Below, one piece after another: positions 1 to 10,630 of a stretch of DNA of 55,644 nt. Source of the stretch: Paracoccaceae bacterium (GTDB taxonomy: Bacteria > Pseudomonadota > Alphaproteobacteria > Rhizobiales > Stappiaceae); the NCBI GenBank assembly GCA_002709505.1, contig PARB01000048.1, positions 1 through 55,644 of the forward strand. Reading direction: 5' to 3'. The translations under genes were made by a program, and so were the position numbers. Numbering within the stretch: the first letter of the stretch is position 1; each line of letters begins with the position of its first letter. The notes beneath the pieces are model-generated. The model searched no databases. It was not told the origin of the DNA and saw only the letters and a program-made list of their open reading frames with translations.

Positions 1-1263
1 GGCCGCCGCAAGCGGCTTGGCGACCGGCTTCGGCGTTCCGGGCACCGGGACCGGCGTGCCATCGACGACCTGCGGCGCGATCGCGGCACTCGGCGCGGAC
101 GTGGAGACGGGAACCGCTTGATAGTCGCGCAGGCGCGGACCGATCACCGCATCCATCACCTTCGCCCAGTCGGTCTTTCCGTCGGCACGCAAGGGGACCG
201 TCAGCGATCCGACCTGCCCGCTCGGAGCGGGTGCTGCAACGATGCTGCGACGAATGCCGCCGCTGTTCAGATCGCCACGCGCGAAAGACAGGATGGAGGA
301 GGAGCGGGACTTCTTGGCGAAGGCCGCCATCAGCTCTTCGGCTTCCGGCCTGGTGTTGCGCTTGCAATAGCCGTCCGCCGGCGGCTTGCCGGCAGCGCCG
401 GTAAGCTGGTCGACCGACCGGCCGCCACGCGCCTTGAAGCCTTCGTCGATCAGCACCCGCGCCTTGGCCGCGCGCTCCACGCCGGAGGCAGCACCCAGAA
501 TGACCGCCATCACCGTGCGCCCGCCGCGGGTCGCGGACACCACCACATTCAGGCCGGAATTGCAGATATAGCCGGTCTTCATGCCGTTGGCGCCCTGTAC
601 GCGAAGCAGGAACTCCCGGTTGGCCGAGCGCAGCGCCTTCTTGCCGACGCGAATGCCGGCCAGGTTGAAATAGGAGCGATACTCGGGGAACTCGCGCCAG
701 ACCGCGCGCGCCAAGACCGCAAGGTCGCGGGCCGACGACACCTGCCGATTGTCCGGCAGGCCGTGCGGATTGACGAAATGCGTGGCGCTCATGCCGAGCC
801 GCCGGGCTTCAGCGTTCATCATCTGGATGAACGCGGGCTCCGAGCCGCCGATCGATTCCGCGACCGCGACGGCGACGTCATTCGCCGACTTCACGATCAG
901 CATCTTCAGCGCGCTTTCCAGCGAGATCCGCGTGCCCGGCTTGAAGCCCATCTTGCTGGGCGGTTCGGCATAGGCATTCGCGCTGATCGTCACCGCCGAC
1001 TGCGGCGTCGCACGCCCCTCGCGGATCGCCTTGAAGGTGAGATAAGCCGTCATCAGCTTGGTGATGGAAGCGGGGTACCACTGGCGCAGCGCCTGCTTCT
1101 GGTCGAGCACCGCGCCGCTCTCCATGTCGACGACGATCCAGGCGCCGATGTCGGCGCGCGCTGGAGTCGCGGGAAGCGCAAGCATCGCAAGCCCCGCCCA
1201 CAAGGCGATTGTCCGCACCGGCCGAACCGGCGCGAGCAGCGCTGCAACAACTGATCGAAACAT
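1..1263 (-). CDS. D-alanyl-D-alanine carboxypeptidase (peptidase S11, PBP5/6 type), 3' end outside window
   Basis: Read from the ATG at 1263 down to the window edge, this frame gives a periplasmic serine carboxypeptidase that trims the terminal D-Ala of peptidoglycan stem peptides. A signal peptide occupies about residues 1-37 and ends in PARA before DIGAW. All three penicillin-binding motifs are present: SITK (Ser66, Lys69), SAN (126-128) and KTG (229-231). Beyond the catalytic domain there is a Pro/Ala/Val-rich tail that runs off the left edge, so the C-terminus and any membrane anchor cannot be judged. It is divergent from ureD, separated by a 357-bp gap. The family call is secure; which DacA/C/D/F paralogue it is cannot be said. 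Confidence 0.93.
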   Translation of the reverse strand, partial: MFRSVVAALLAPVRPVRTIALWAGLAMLALPATPARADIGAWIVVDMESGAVLDQKQALRQWYPASITKLMTAYLTFKAIREGRATPQSAVTISANAYAEPPSKMGFKPGTRISLESALKMLIVKSANDVAVAVAESIGGSEPAFIQMMNAEARRLGMSATHFVNPHGLPDNRQVSSARDLAVLARAVWREFPEYRSYFNLAGIRVGKKALRSANREFLLRVQGANGMKTGYICNSGLNVVVSATRGGRTVMAVILGAASGVERAAKARVLIDEGFKARGGRSVDQLTGAAGKPPADGYCKRNTRPEAEELMAAFAKKSRSSSILSFARGDLNSGGIRRSIVAAPAPSGQVGSLTVPLRADGKTDWAKVMDAVIGPRLRDYQAVPVSTSAPSAAIAPQVVDGTPVPVPGTPKPVAKPLAAA

Positions 1264-1620
1264 GTCGTGCCTTCCGTCTTCGATAGGCCGTCGACCTTCC
1301 AGGGCCGTATCTAACCGGACGCGCCGCCCAAATGCAAAGAACACATGCTTTGGCCCGCCCGCAACCCGCCGGAATCGACCTCAAATAGGGCAATTGCCCA
1401 AAATTACGGCAATCGGGAGGCATGCGGCGCGCTGACGGCCCAGACCCTCGCGCGGCGAGCGGATCGCCCCGCACCGGGATCGTGCCCGCTCGAGACCCTC
1501 GCCGCCGCGCGCGATCCGATTGGCCCCGGTCTTGCTTTGCTTCCGGAAAACGGCAGCGGGACGGCACGCCATGTGTTCTGCCCGACACCGCAGGCTACCA
1601 GGACGACGGACACCCCATCG
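1264..1620. promoter_or_regulatory. Divergent intergenic region between carboxypeptidase and ureD
   Basis: This 357-bp stretch shows no convincing gene. It should hold the promoters of the carboxypeptidase (minus) and of the urease operon (plus). The one clear element is a perfect 12-bp palindrome, GGGCAATTGCCC, at 1388-1399, followed by an AT-rich patch. It could be an operator, but no family is indicated. Confidence 0.45.
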
Positions 1621-2472
1621 ATGACGATTGACCCCGCCTTTTCCGCCCCTGCACCCTCCCTCGGCCTGCAACGGGTCACCGGCCGGGCCCGGGTGCGGTT
1701 CGAGCGGGCGGGCGAGACGGTGCGGCTGCGCGATCTCGACCAGAGCGGCTCCGCCAAGGTGCGCCTCCCCAAGGTCCACGGCGAGGCTCCCGTGGCGGTG
1801 TTTCTCAACACAGCGGGCGGCCTCACCGGCGGCGACCGGCTGGAGTATGAGGCGCAAGCCGGCGCAGACGCTCACGCCGTGATCACGACGCAGGCGGCGG
1901 AGCGCATCTATCGCAGCCAGGAGGGCCCGGCCGATGTCCAGGGCGCGATCCGGGTGGATGCCGGCGGCCTGGTCGAATGGCTTCCGCAGGAAACGATCCT
2001 CTTCGACAAGGCGGCCCTGACCCGCGCGCTCGCCGTCGATCTCGAGGGAAGCGCCCGCCTTCTGGCGGTTGAAAGCGTCGTGCTCGGCCGCGAGGCCATG
2101 GGCGAGGATGTGCACGCCGTGTCCTTCCGCGACCGCTGGCGCATCCGCCGCAACGGACAGCTGATCTTCGCCGATGAGACCCGCATCAGCGGCGATGCGA
2201 CGGATATCCTGTCCGGATCGGCGACGGCGGCGGGCGGCCGCGCCTTCGCAACGCTGGTGGACTGCCGCGAGGATGCGGAAGGCGACATCGACGCTGCCAG
2301 GACCGCGGTCGGCGATATCCGCCGCGACGGCCTCAGCGCCGGCGTCAGCGCGCGCAGCGGCTTGCTCATCTTCCGTCTTGTCGCCGAAAACGGACAGATC
2401 CTGCGGGCAGGGCTGATGGGGTTGCTGGAGGCCTGGCGGGGCGCGCGGCTGCCGCGCACATGGTATTGCTAG
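1621..2472 (+). CDS. ureD: Urease accessory protein UreD
   Basis: UreD is the scaffold that binds apo-urease and recruits UreF and UreG for delivery of nickel and CO2 to the active site; it is cytoplasmic. The 283-residue product shows family hallmarks: [11 protein letters not shown] near residue 60, AAERIYRS near residue 100, and FDKAALTR in the middle. The ATG at 1621 is chosen because the homologous region begins soon after it. The open frame continues upstream to 1345, but that part is composition-driven and unlike the family. First gene of the urease locus, 61 bp before ureA. Confidence 0.95.
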   Translation: MTIDPAFSAPAPSLGLQRVTGRARVRFERAGETVRLRDLDQSGSAKVRLPKVHGEAPVAVFLNTAGGLTGGDRLEYEAQAGADAHAVITTQAAERIYRSQEGPADVQGAIRVDAGGLVEWLPQETILFDKAALTRALAVDLEGSARLLAVESVVLGREAMGEDVHAVSFRDRWRIRRNGQLIFADETRISGDATDILSGSATAAGGRAFATLVDCREDAEGDIDAARTAVGDIRRDGLSAGVSARSGLLIFRLVAENGQILRAGLMGLLEAWRGARLPRTWYC

Positions 2473-2533
2473 ACAGTGCAGAACACGCCGTTTCGCCGGC
2501 TACACGACAGGACAAGGGTTTGGGGACCGCCAC

Positions 2534-2836
2534 ATGAAACTGACACCGCGGGAAAAGGACAAGCTGCTGGTGGCAATGGCCGCCGAGGTCGCGCGCAAGC
2601 GGCTGCAACGGGGCGTCAAGCTCAACCACCCCGAGGCCATCGCCCTGATCACCGACTTCGTCGTTGAAGGCGCGCGCGACGGGCGCAGCGTCGCGGAGAT
2701 GATGAGCGCCGGCGCCTCGGTACTAACGCGCGACCAGGTGATGGAGGGCGTCGCCGAGATGATCCACGACGTCCAGGTCGAGGCGACCTTTCCCGACGGC
2801 ACCAAACTCGTCACCGTTCACCAACCGATCCGCTGA
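2534..2836 (+). CDS. ureA: Urease gamma subunit
   Basis: The smallest structural subunit of the three-subunit bacterial urease, which hydrolyses urea to ammonia and carbamate. It is 100 residues, the normal length, beginning [10 protein letters not shown]. Typical blocks follow: [23 protein letters not shown] and the C-terminal [23 protein letters not shown] ribosome site lies just upstream of the ATG. ureB begins 10 bp after its stop, so the two are surely co-translated. Confidence 0.97.
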   Translation: MKLTPREKDKLLVAMAAEVARKRLQRGVKLNHPEAIALITDFVVEGARDGRSVAEMMSAGASVLTRDQVMEGVAEMIHDVQVEATFPDGTKLVTVHQPIR

Positions 2837-2846
2837 GGGCGCCGCC

Positions 2847-3152
2847 ATGATACCCGGAGAAATCTTCCCCGCAGACGGCGAGATCGAGCTGAACGCCGGA
2901 CGGCCCACGCTTGAAATCGACGTCGCCAACACCGGCGACCGGCCGGTGCAGGTGGGCTCGCACTATCATTTCGCCGAGACCAACCCGGCGCTCGCCTTCG
3001 ACCGGGCGGCCGCGGGCGGGCTGCGCCTCGATATTCCGGCGGGAACCGCCATCCGCTTCGAGCCGGGTCAGACGCGTTCCGTCACGCTTATTCCCTTCGT
3101 CGGAGATCGGACCGTCTACGGCTTCAACGCCAGGGTGATGGGGCCGCTATGA
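2847..3152 (+). CDS. ureB: Urease beta subunit
   Basis: Structural beta subunit that packs against UreC in the (UreABC)3 urease trimer. At 101 residues it has the normal family length. Visible signatures are MIPGEIFP at the start, [17 protein letters not shown] near residues 30-46, and a C-terminal [16 protein letters not shown]. Its stop codon overlaps the ATG of the following LprI-like gene (ATGA), so translation of that extra gene is probably coupled to ureB. Confidence 0.97.
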   Translation: MIPGEIFPADGEIELNAGRPTLEIDVANTGDRPVQVGSHYHFAETNPALAFDRAAAGGLRLDIPAGTAIRFEPGQTRSVTLIPFVGDRTVYGFNARVMGPL

Positions 3153-3574
3153 CACGCATGATCCGCCGGATTTCGCATGCCGTTTGCCTGCTCGCGCTCC
3201 TTGCTCCCGTCAGCGGACTGTCGCAGGACGTGGATTGCTCCGATCCCGTCACGCAGATGGAAATGACCTATTGCGCGGAACAGGACTGGCAGGCGGCGGA
3301 CGCGGAGCTGAACGCCGCCTATGGCCGGGCGATGGCGGCAATGAAACAGATGGATGAGGATCTCGCCGACAGTCCGGCGCTTGCCGGCGCGGCAAAGGCC
3401 CTGCGCGACGCCCAGCGCGCCTGGATCCCCTACCGCGACGCCGCCTGCGCCGCCTATGGCTTCCAGGCCCGCGGCGGGTCGATGGAACCCATGCTGATCT
3501 ACCAGTGCCGCGCCGATCTCACCGGTCAACGCACCCGCGAACTTGAAGATCTGGCCAGCGGGCTCGGCAACTGA
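3149..3574 (+). CDS. LprI-like (DUF1311) periplasmic protein inside the urease operon
   Basis: A 141-residue exported protein with a signal peptide of about 25 residues (cut near GLSQ/DVD). The mature part has the DUF1311/LprI pattern: [18 protein letters not shown], an NAAYGRAM helix, [17 protein letters not shown], and YQCRADL. The paired cysteines should form disulfides in the periplasm. Mycobacterial LprI is a lysozyme inhibitor, but the domain is widespread and its role here is unknown. It starts on the ureB stop codon (ATGA overlap) and ends 39 bp before ureC, so it is part of the urease transcript. Why an exported protein sits among the subunits of a cytoplasmic enzyme is unclear; a link to urea or nickel handling is only speculation. 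Confidence 0.85.
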   Translation: MTRMIRRISHAVCLLALLAPVSGLSQDVDCSDPVTQMEMTYCAEQDWQAADAELNAAYGRAMAAMKQMDEDLADSPALAGAAKALRDAQRAWIPYRDAACAAYGFQARGGSMEPMLIYQCRADLTGQRTRELEDLASGLGN

Positions 3575-3613
3575 GCCTTGCCCTGACCCGCGCCGCACCG
3601 TCTGGAGACCCCG

Positions 3614-5326
<1,713 letters not shown>

Positions 5327-5365
5327 GATCCGCGCGACACAACCGGGGATCGGGAGGGAGACGAC

Positions 5366-5974
5366 ATGTACACGGTGATCGGCTTTCCGCGCACACGCGC
5401 GATGCGGGTGATGTGGACGCTCGAGGAGCTTGGCCAGGACTACGAGCTGGTGCCGGCCATGCCGCAAAGCCCCGAGGTCCTCGCCCTCAATCCGCTCGGC
5501 AAGGTGCCGGTGCTGAAGGACGGGGACCATGTGCTCACCGATTCCGTCGCGATCTGCCAGTATCTCGCCGACAAGCACGGCGCGTTGACTTATCCCGCCG
5601 GCACGCCGGAGCGCGCGCATCAAGACGCCGTCACGCAATTCACCGTCGACGAGGTCGAAGGCGCGCTGTGGACCGCGGCCAAGAACAGTTTCATCCACCC
5701 CGAAGAGCTGCGCGTGCCGGAGATCAAGCGCGTCTGCGCGGCCGAATTCGCAACCGCGATGCAGCGGCTCGAGGTCATGATCGGCGACGCCCCCTTTGTC
5801 ATGGGCGAGACCTTCACCGTTCCCGACATCCTGCTCGGCCATGCCGCCGGCTGGGCCCGGGCGGCCAAGTTCGACGTATCGGAGACCGGACCCGTCGCCG
5901 GGTATTTCGACCGCGTGACGGCGCGCCCGGCCTTCAAGGGGGCGCTGCTGCGCGGCAAGGATGCCGAAACATGA
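5366..5974 (+). CDS. Glutathione S-transferase family protein
   Basis: A 202-residue cytosolic GST with an N-terminal thioredoxin-like domain (about residues 1-80: [28 protein letters not shown] and the glutathione-binding DSVAICQYL) and a helical C-terminal domain (about 88-200) with [10 protein letters not shown]. The usual Tyr/Ser/Cys nucleophile position near residue 10 carries FPRTR, so the chemistry cannot be assigned. A strong GGGAGGGAG ribosome site precedes the ATG. Its stop overlaps the ureE ATG, so it is embedded in the urease operon between ureC and ureE. Substrate unknown; a link with the neighbouring metallocentre assembly is speculation. Confidence 0.9.
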   Translation: MYTVIGFPRTRAMRVMWTLEELGQDYELVPAMPQSPEVLALNPLGKVPVLKDGDHVLTDSVAICQYLADKHGALTYPAGTPERAHQDAVTQFTVDEVEGALWTAAKNSFIHPEELRVPEIKRVCAAEFATAMQRLEVMIGDAPFVMGETFTVPDILLGHAAGWARAAKFDVSETGPVAGYFDRVTARPAFKGALLRGKDAET

Positions 5975-6492
5975 TCCCTGTCACCGAAATCCTGCCGGCC
6001 GGAAGCTGGGAGGGCGCGCCCGACGACAGCGTCGTGCTCGACCGGGAAGACCGGCACCGGCGCCGCGCGGTGCTCGATGGCGCGCGCGGAACCCGGGTGC
6101 TGCTCGACCTGCCGAAAGCCGTCCAGCTGCGCCATGGCGACGGCTTGCGGCTGGAAGACGGGCGCATCGTCGCTATCCTCGCCGCCGCCGAGGAGCTGGT
6201 GGAGATCGAGGCCGACGGGCTCGACGCGCTCATCCGGATCGCCTGGCATCTGGGCAACCGCCACCTGCCGACACAGCTCGTGCCCGGCGCGCTGCGCATC
6301 CGCCGCGATCACGTCATCGAGGACATGGTGACCCGCCTCGGTGGCCGCATGAGCGTGCTGAGCGCGCCTTTCGATCCGGAAGGCGGCGCCTATGGCCACG
6401 GCACGGTGCGCGGCCATGACCATTCCCACGATCACGGTCACGACCACGCGCATGACCACGGGCACGGGCATCCCCATCTTCATGACCACTAA
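5971..6492 (+). CDS. ureE: Urease accessory protein UreE, nickel metallochaperone
   Basis: UreE binds nickel and passes it to UreG for urease maturation. The 173-residue product has the UreE N-domain ([20 protein letters not shown]), the central metal-site region [13 protein letters not shown], and a strongly His/Asp-rich C-terminal tail of about 25 residues with many HDH and HGH units, which adds nickel-binding capacity. The ATG at 5971 overlaps the GST stop (ATGA). The open frame extends upstream to 5413, but that portion is an out-of-frame shadow of the GST. Its last codons overlap the start of ureF by 11 bp. Confidence 0.95.
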   Translation: MIPVTEILPAGSWEGAPDDSVVLDREDRHRRRAVLDGARGTRVLLDLPKAVQLRHGDGLRLEDGRIVAILAAAEELVEIEADGLDALIRIAWHLGNRHLPTQLVPGALRIRRDHVIEDMVTRLGGRMSVLSAPFDPEGGAYGHGTVRGHDHSHDHGHDHAHDHGHGHPHLHDH

Positions 6493-7213
6493 CGCCGCCC
6501 CGTCGCCGGACGCGCTGCATGCGCTGCTCGCCTGGATGTCGCCGGCCTTTCCGGTCGGCGCCTATACCTACAGCCACGGGCTGGAATGGGCCGTTGAGGA
6601 CGGTACCGTGACGGATGCGGCAAGCCTCACGGCCTGGCTCGCGGATGTCCTGCACCATGGCGCCGGTCGCTCGGATGCCATCCTGCTCGCCCGTGCCATG
6701 GATGCCGCGACCGCCGGCGACAAACGCGCCTTTCTCGACCTGCTCGAACTCTCGCTCGCCCTGCAGCCCTCCGCCGAACGGTTCCTGGAGGCAAGCGCCC
6801 AGGGCGGCGCCTTCATCGCGGCCGTTCGCGATGCCTGGCAGCCGGCGAAAGGATCTGCGGCGGCGCACCTCTTCCGCGACCTGACCGAGGGGCCCGAGGC
6901 GATCGCGCGCGGCGGCTGGAGCTATCCGCTCGCCGTGGCGCTTGCCGCAAGCGCCCATGCGATGCCGGCCGCCCCGATGGTCGGCGCCTATCTGCATGCC
7001 TTTGCCGCCAATCTGGTGTCGGCGGCCGTGCGCGCGGTGCCGCTTGGCCAGACCGACGGCCAGCGCGTGATCCATGCGCTGGGCCCGGCCATCGCCGCCC
7101 TTGCCGGCGACGCGCTGGACAGCGGCCTCGACGACATCGGCGGCTGCGCCTTTCTCGCCGACATCGCCTCGATGAACCACGAAACCCAGTACACGCGGCT
7201 GTTTCGCTCATGA
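6482..7213 (+). CDS. ureF: Urease accessory protein UreF
   Basis: UreF works with UreD as the activation platform that lets UreG insert nickel into apo-urease. The product from the ATG at 6482 is 243 residues and helical, with the typical opening [20 protein letters not shown] and the closing [14 protein letters not shown] choose this start because it gives the normal N-terminus; an upstream in-frame start at 6392 would add about 30 residues that are a frame-shifted reading of the ureE histidine tail. The overlap with ureE implies translational coupling. Confidence 0.94.
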   Translation: MTTNAAPSPDALHALLAWMSPAFPVGAYTYSHGLEWAVEDGTVTDAASLTAWLADVLHHGAGRSDAILLARAMDAATAGDKRAFLDLLELSLALQPSAERFLEASAQGGAFIAAVRDAWQPAKGSAAAHLFRDLTEGPEAIARGGWSYPLAVALAASAHAMPAAPMVGAYLHAFAANLVSAAVRAVPLGQTDGQRVIHALGPAIAALAGDALDSGLDDIGGCAFLADIASMNHETQYTRLFRS

Positions 7214-7262
7214 CCTTGCGGTCAGGACAAACCTGCCAGAACGCATTGCGGAGATCAGATAG

Positions 7263-7895
7263 ATGACATCCCCGAACGGACCCTTGCGCGTCGGCATCGG
7301 CGGCCCCGTCGGCTCCGGCAAGACGGCGCTGATGGATGCGCTGTGCAAGCTGCTGCGCGACGATTTCGAGATCGCCGCGATCACCAACGACATTTACACC
7401 AAGGAAGACGCGGAGTTCCTGACCCGCTCCGGCGCGCTCGACGCCGCCCGCATCCGCGGCGTGGAAACCGGCGGCTGCCCGCATACCGCGATCCGCGAGG
7501 ATGCCTCGATCAACCTCGCCGCGGTCGCCGATCTGGAAGCGGCCTTTCCCGCGCTCGACCTGATCCTGATCGAATCCGGCGGCGACAATCTCGCCGCGAC
7601 CTTCTCGCCCGAGCTTGCGGACCTGACGATCTATGTGATCGACGTCTCTGCCGGCGACAAGATCCCGCGAAAGGGCGGCCCCGGCATCACCCGCTCGGAT
7701 CTCCTGGTAATCAACAAGACCGATCTCGCGCCGCTGGTCGGCGCCTCGCTCGAGGTGATGGACCGCGATGCCCGCATGATGCGGCGCGAGCGTCCCTTCG
7801 TCTTCACCAACGTAAAGACCGGCAGCGGCGTCGAGGAGGTTCTCGAATTTCTTCTCGCGCGCGGCGGACTGCGAAAAACCGAAGCCGCCGGCTGA
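7263..7895 (+). CDS. ureG: Urease accessory GTPase UreG
   Basis: SIMIBI-class GTPase that powers nickel delivery to urease. Of its 210 residues, 13-21 form the P-loop GGPVGSGKT and 72-74 form the Cys-Pro-His nickel/zinc site (GGCPHTAI). The switch segment [19 protein letters not shown] and the NKTD guanine-specificity motif ([12 protein letters not shown]) follow. Standard length. It lies 49 bp after ureF, with GGAG about 9 bp before the ATG. Last recognisable urease gene; no nickel or urea transporter is visible in the window. Confidence 0.97.
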   Translation: MTSPNGPLRVGIGGPVGSGKTALMDALCKLLRDDFEIAAITNDIYTKEDAEFLTRSGALDAARIRGVETGGCPHTAIREDASINLAAVADLEAAFPALDLILIESGGDNLAATFSPELADLTIYVIDVSAGDKIPRKGGPGITRSDLLVINKTDLAPLVGASLEVMDRDARMMRRERPFVFTNVKTGSGVEEVLEFLLARGGLRKTEAAG

Positions 7896-8027
7896 GACCG
7901 TGCGGGCCTGCTTGCACCCGGCGGCCTAGTCCAACGGGAAAAGGCGGGCTGAGGCCGACTGCGACCTTCCCCGGCGGGCGGTTTGCGCTATACGGTTGCA
8001 GGCAAACGGCGGACGGGAGACAGCGCA

Positions 8028-8426
8028 ATGATGTTCGACGGGATCAACCTGCTGGCGGTGCTTGCCGCGGGAATCGCCTCCTTCGTGGCCGGCGCGGCCT
8101 GGTACGGGGTGCTCGGCAAGCAGTGGATGCGCGCGGCCGGGCTGACCAAGGAGCAAACGCGCCCCTCAGCGCTGCTCTTCGCCGGAACCTTCCTCTGTCA
8201 GCTGCTGATGGCCTTCGTCTTCGCCGGCCTGATCTATCACGCCGGTCCGGTGACGGTCGCCAACGGCCTGCTGTCGGCAAGCCTCGTCTTTGTCGGGCTG
8301 ATCGCCACCAGCCTGATCGTCAATCACCGCTTCCAGGGACAGCCCTGGTCGCTGACCCTGATCGACGGCGGCCACTGGCTGGCGGTTCTCCTCGTCCAGG
8401 GCGCGGTGATCGGCGCCATCGGCTGA
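8028..8426 (+). CDS. DUF1761 family membrane protein
   Basis: A 132-residue protein with four predicted transmembrane segments (about residues 7-27, 47-67, 75-95 and 112-131). The DUF1761 signature is visible: a short loop AAWYGVLGKQWMRAAGLTKEQ after the first helix. Its function is unknown. I choose the ATG at 8028 (a second ATG follows directly at 8031), because the longer frame from 7983 begins with a non-membrane basic stretch. It lies 132 bp after ureG and may be independent of the urease operon. Confidence 0.85.
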   Translation: MMFDGINLLAVLAAGIASFVAGAAWYGVLGKQWMRAAGLTKEQTRPSALLFAGTFLCQLLMAFVFAGLIYHAGPVTVANGLLSASLVFVGLIATSLIVNHRFQGQPWSLTLIDGGHWLAVLLVQGAVIGAIG

Positions 8427-8596
8427 ACCCGGTTTTCCGCGCTTTTCGTTCCAAAGGCTTACGGGTTCCTCCCGAGCCTACGAAAGAACGACTGCAGCCC
8501 AGTGGACGGCCCGGCCCCTCATCCCCATAATGCGCGGCATTCGCAAGCACCGCATGTGCGCAAGTGCGGGACAAATGTCATTTTGGGAGGGTCCGT

Positions 8597-10537
8597 ATGT
8601 CCGAAAATCTCTATCCGGTTCCGGCGGACATCGCCGCCACGGCGCTTGTCGACAACGCCAAGTACCAGGAAATGTACAAGGCCTCGGTGAGCGATCCGGA
8701 GGGCTTCTGGGCCGAACACGGCAAGCGCATCGACTGGATCAAGCCCTACACCAAGGTCAAGAACACGTCCTACGATCCGCACAACGTGTCGATCAAATGG
8801 TTCGAGGACGGCACGCTCAACGTCTCCGCCAACTGCGTCGACCGCCATGTGGCGACGCGCGGCGACAAGCCGGCGATCATCTGGGAGGGCGACGATCCGT
8901 CCGAACACAAGGTCATCACCTACAAAGAGCTGCACCATGAGGTGAACAAATTCGCCAATGTGCTGCATTCCATGGGCGTGAAGAAGGGCGACCGCGTCAC
9001 CCTCTATCTGCCGATGATCCCGGAAGCAGCCTATGCGATGCTCGCCTGCGCACGCGTCGGCGCGGTGCATTCCATCGTCTTCGGCGGCTTCTCGCCCGAC
9101 AGCCTCGCCCAGCGCATCACCGGCTGCGACAGCAAGGTGGTGATCACCGCCGACGAAGGCCTGCGCGGCGGCCGCAAGGTGGCGCTCAAGGCCAATGTCG
9201 ACAAGGCGGTCGAGGGCCTCGACGTCGACAAGGTCATCGTCGTCAAGCGCACCGGCGGCGACGTCTCCATGAAGGACGGCCGCGACGTCTGGTACCACGA
9301 GGAAGCCGACCGGGTCTCCGACCATTGCGCACCGGTGGAAATGAACGCGGAAGATCCACTGTTCATCCTCTACACTTCCGGCTCCACGGGCCAGCCCAAG
9401 GGCGTGCTGCACACCTCCGGCGGCTATCTCGTCTATGCCTCGATGACGCATCAATATGTCTTCGACTGCAAGGACGACGACGTCTACTGGTGCACGGCGG
9501 ATGTGGGCTGGGTGACCGGTCACTCCTACATCGTCTACGGCCCGCTCGCCAATGGCGCGACCACGCTGATGTTCGAGGGCGTGCCGACCTATCCCTCGCC
9601 GGCCCGGTTCTGGGAAGTGGTCGACAAGCACAAGGTGTCGATCTTCTACACCGCGCCGACCGCGATCCGCTCGCTGATGGGCGCGGGTCCGGACCATGTC
9701 ACCAAGCCCTCGCGCAAGTCGCTGCGCATTCTCGGATCGGTCGGCGAGCCGATCAATCCGGAAGCCTGGCAGTGGTATTACGACGTCGTCGGCGACGGCC
9801 GCTGCCCGATCGTCGACACCTGGTGGCAGACGGAAACCGGCGGCATCCTGATCACGCCGCTTCCGGGCGCCACCGATCTCAAGCCGGGCTCCGCGACGCG
9901 GCCCTTCTTCGGCGTCCAGCCAGCGCTGGTCGACGCGGAAGGCAAGATCCTGGAGGGCGCCACGGAAGGCAATCTCGTGCTGCTCGACAGCTGGCCGGGC
10001 CAGATGCGCACGGTCTACGGCGACCACGAGCGCTTCGTGCAGACCTATTTCTCCGCCTACAAGGGGATGTATTTCACCGGTGACGGCTGCCGCCGCGACG
10101 AGGACGGCTACTACTGGATCACCGGCCGTGTCGACGACGTGATCAACGTCTCGGGCCACCGCATGGGCACGGCGGAAGTCGAATCCGCGCTCGTCGCCCA
10201 TCCCAAGGTCTCCGAGGCCGCCGTGGTCGGCTATCCGCACGATCTCAAGGGCCAGGGCATCTACGTCTATGTGACGCTGATGGCCGGCGAGGAACCGAGC
10301 GACGACCTGGCCAAGGAACTGCGCACCTGGGTGCGCAATGAAATCGGCCCGATCGCCTCGCCGGACCTCATCCAGTTCGCCCCGGGCCTCCCCAAGACCC
10401 GCTCGGGCAAGATCATGCGCCGCATCCTGCGCAAGATCGCCGAGGACAGCTTCGAGAACCTGGGCGACACCTCGACGCTCGCCGACCCCGCCGTGGTCGA
10501 CGACCTGATCGAGAACCGGCAGAACCGCCCGTCCTGA
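8597..10537 (+). CDS. acs: Acetyl-CoA synthetase (acetate-CoA ligase)
   Basis: Converts acetate, ATP and CoA to acetyl-CoA through acetyl-AMP; cytoplasmic. The product is 646 residues, standard for Acs. Motifs: [11 protein letters not shown] (adenylate P-loop), TWWQTETGG, the hinge [15 protein letters not shown], and the C-terminal catalytic/acetylatable lysine in TRSGKIMRR (about Lys605). The ATG at 8597 is preceded by GGGAGG; an in-frame GTG at 8564 is less likely. No Pat-type acetyltransferase is adjacent. A strong hairpin follows the gene at 10572-10599. A symporter/regulator set of the kind often tied to acetate lies 14 kb away at 24890-28892. Confidence 0.97.
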   Translation: MSENLYPVPADIAATALVDNAKYQEMYKASVSDPEGFWAEHGKRIDWIKPYTKVKNTSYDPHNVSIKWFEDGTLNVSANCVDRHVATRGDKPAIIWEGDDPSEHKVITYKELHHEVNKFANVLHSMGVKKGDRVTLYLPMIPEAAYAMLACARVGAVHSIVFGGFSPDSLAQRITGCDSKVVITADEGLRGGRKVALKANVDKAVEGLDVDKVIVVKRTGGDVSMKDGRDVWYHEEADRVSDHCAPVEMNAEDPLFILYTSGSTGQPKGVLHTSGGYLVYASMTHQYVFDCKDDDVYWCTADVGWVTGHSYIVYGPLANGATTLMFEGVPTYPSPARFWEVVDKHKVSIFYTAPTAIRSLMGAGPDHVTKPSRKSLRILGSVGEPINPEAWQWYYDVVGDGRCPIVDTWWQTETGGILITPLPGATDLKPGSATRPFFGVQPALVDAEGKILEGATEGNLVLLDSWPGQMRTVYGDHERFVQTYFSAYKGMYFTGDGCRRDEDGYYWITGRVDDVINVSGHRMGTAEVESALVAHPKVSEAAVVGYPHDLKGQGIYVYVTLMAGEEPSDDLAKELRTWVRNEIGPIASPDLIQFAPGLPKTRSGKIMRRILRKIAEDSFENLGDTSTLADPAVVDDLIENRQNRPS

Positions 10538-10571
10538 CGGCGGCTGACGGACCAGATCGCACTGAACGACA

Positions 10572-10599
10572 AACGCCGGGACCGCAAGGCCCCGGCGTT
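10572..10599. terminator. Bidirectional hairpin terminator between acs and the vWA gene
   Basis: A perfect 9-bp stem, AACGCCGGG paired with CCCGGCGTT, closes around an inner loop that contains a GCAA tetraloop. It lies between two convergent genes and would serve both strands. Confidence 0.75.
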
Positions 10600-10630
10600 C
10601 TGCAGTCTGGCGATCCGTCGCTGCCGCCGC

